NCBI GenBank assembly: GCA_015059065.1 | Contig: SVBE01000002.1 | Coordinates: forward strand, 1-64,000 | Length of the DNA stretch: 64,000 bases | Reading direction: 5' to 3' | Source: Erysipelotrichaceae bacterium | GTDB lineage: Bacteria; Bacillota_I; Bacilli_A; RFN20; CAG-826 | Shown here: piece by piece, positions 63,470-64,000 of the stretch | How the letters are laid out: each line of letters opens with the position of its first letter | Position numbering within the stretch: the first letter of the stretch is position 1 | Made by a program: the position numbers and the translations under genes | The notes under the pieces: generated by a model | Database searches by the model: none | Told to the model about the DNA's origin: nothing | Seen by the model: only the letters and a program-made list of their open reading frames with translations

Positions 63470-64000
63470 ACATCTTAATATCATTATCTGAAACCGATAA
63501 GAGAGTGATATTTGTCCTCCTCCTTTTAATCATCGTTACTTTGGTCATTTTTGGTTATATCGGTTTACTCATTACTCGCGTGATGAGATGGCAAGGTAAG
63601 AGAGTGGACAATTATACCCACGATGTCGTCGTTACTAAAGTAATCAACAACAAGAAAGATTTTGTGAGATACGCTAATAAAAAGAACTGGGTGTGGTTCT
63701 TCAAACAAGCTTGGAAGCCATTAACTATCATTCTTATCGCCTTCTTATTCTTAGTCATTAGAAACGCAATTGCTAGAGATTGGAATTATAACCTCTTTGA
63801 CCATAAAAAAACAGGGTTTGGAACCCTGCTCTTCGTCTGGGATTTTGCTGATCCAAATATCTATAAAGAATTCTTTGGAATTCGTTTAATCGCTGATTGG
63901 CCACCACTTATTAATACCCCTCACTGGGAATGGGATGCTTGGGTCAGCTATTTATTCGTCCCTGCTGTCTTCATCGGAAGCATTTGGTATCTTATCGCTT
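63466..64000 (+). CDS. Membrane protein, 3' end beyond the window
   Basis: An open frame of 178 codons that runs off the right edge. It starts ATG at 63466, overlapping the previous stop (ATGA). The start MNILISLSETDKRVI is followed by a membrane helix (about 15-37), a basic loop with a GKRVDNYTHDVVVTKV segment, a second helix near 87-100, and further hydrophobic parts near residues 118-125 and 160-178. I do not recognise the family. A terminator-like hairpin on the opposite strand lies inside it (63804-63828). Confidence 0.7.
   Translation, partial: MNILISLSETDKRVIFVLLLLIIVTLVIFGYIGLLITRVMRWQGKRVDNYTHDVVVTKVINNKKDFVRYANKKNWVWFFKQAWKPLTIILIAFLFLVIRNAIARDWNYNLFDHKKTGFGTLLFVWDFADPNIYKEFFGIRLIADWPPLINTPHWEWDAWVSYLFVPAVFIGSIWYLIA
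63804..63828 (-). terminator. Minus-strand terminator-like hairpin inside a coding region
   Basis: On the minus strand CAGGGTT (63822-63828) pairs with AACCCTG (63812-63818) around CCA, then seven T residues. It sits within the open frame of the truncated membrane protein gene. Confidence 0.5.

Overview
The window looks like a chromosome segment of a low-GC Firmicute in class Bacilli, close to the gut lineages between Erysipelotrichales/RF39 and the Mollicutes. This is inferred from AT-rich codon use, Bacilli-type gene order (pcrA-ligA; rpsL-rpsG-fusA-tuf; an S1-domain gene next to pgi), many lipoprotein signal peptides, and a maltose-type ABC ATPase with a long coiled-coil insertion like the oversized sugar ATPases of mycoplasmas. 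TGA is a stop codon here (for example in the first gene) and Trp is TGG, so the genetic code is standard. No rRNA, CRISPR array or prophage was seen. No gene-free stretch exceeds 300 bases apart from the tRNA cluster.

Layout. 1-80: probable right end of an IS605/TnpB-type element. 0.2-7 kb: small membrane protein, M3 oligopeptidase, LemA-like protein, an intact ISAs1-family insertion sequence with a 9-bp target duplication, then HAD phosphatase, S1-domain protein and pgi. 7.2-7.6 kb: tRNA cluster Val-Tyr-Gln-Lys-Leu. 7.7-10.4 kb: lipid operon (diacylglycerol kinase-like, PlsC, choline-kinase-like). 10.4-16.2 kb: Sel1-repeat and zinc-ribbon pair, DUF308-like protein, CstA-like transporter, VanZ-like protein. 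16.2-20.7 kb: tRNA-Lys and the str operon. 21-25.7 kb: two acetyltransferases, galactokinase, sirtuin, an HD-HAD fusion, CarD. 25.8-37.6 kb: an alpha-glucan locus with secreted amylase and pullulanase, a small lipoprotein and a complete MalEFGK-type importer. 37.7-42.7 kb: PHP phosphatase, membrane proteins, MntP, a FAD dehydrogenase and a CofE-like ligase. 42.8-45.8 kb: a TrpXYZ/TyrXYZ-type ABC importer preceded by a tyrosine-rich leader peptide and an intrinsic terminator. 45.9 kb: BioY. 46.5-51 kb: [FeFe]-hydrogenase operon with a sensory hydrogenase-PAS gene broken by an in-frame stop, a PP2C phosphatase and a 2Fe-2S protein. 51-64 kb: ABC-F protein, tRNA-Ala, XRE membrane regulator, tRNA-Arg, alpha/beta hydrolase-galE-nucleotidyltransferase operon, nucleoside phosphorylase, ligA-pcrA, a thioredoxin-like lipoprotein, and membrane proteins running off the window.

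How it fits together. The genes suggest a fermentative, host- or gut-associated anaerobe. It would digest starch outside the cell, import maltodextrins, ferment through glycolysis (pgi) with H2 chemistry, salvage galactose, biotin and aromatic amino acids, and build a simple phospholipid membrane.

Main result. A 21-codon leader ORF (45713-45778, minus strand) has seven Tyr codons, five of them consecutive. It is followed by complementary segments and a terminator in front of the ABC importer operon. It reads as ribosome-mediated, tyrosine-responsive attenuation, not a T-box. Other points: a nonsense codon inside the PAS domain of the hydrogenase sensor, several apparently leaderless first genes, and an HD-HAD fusion protein.
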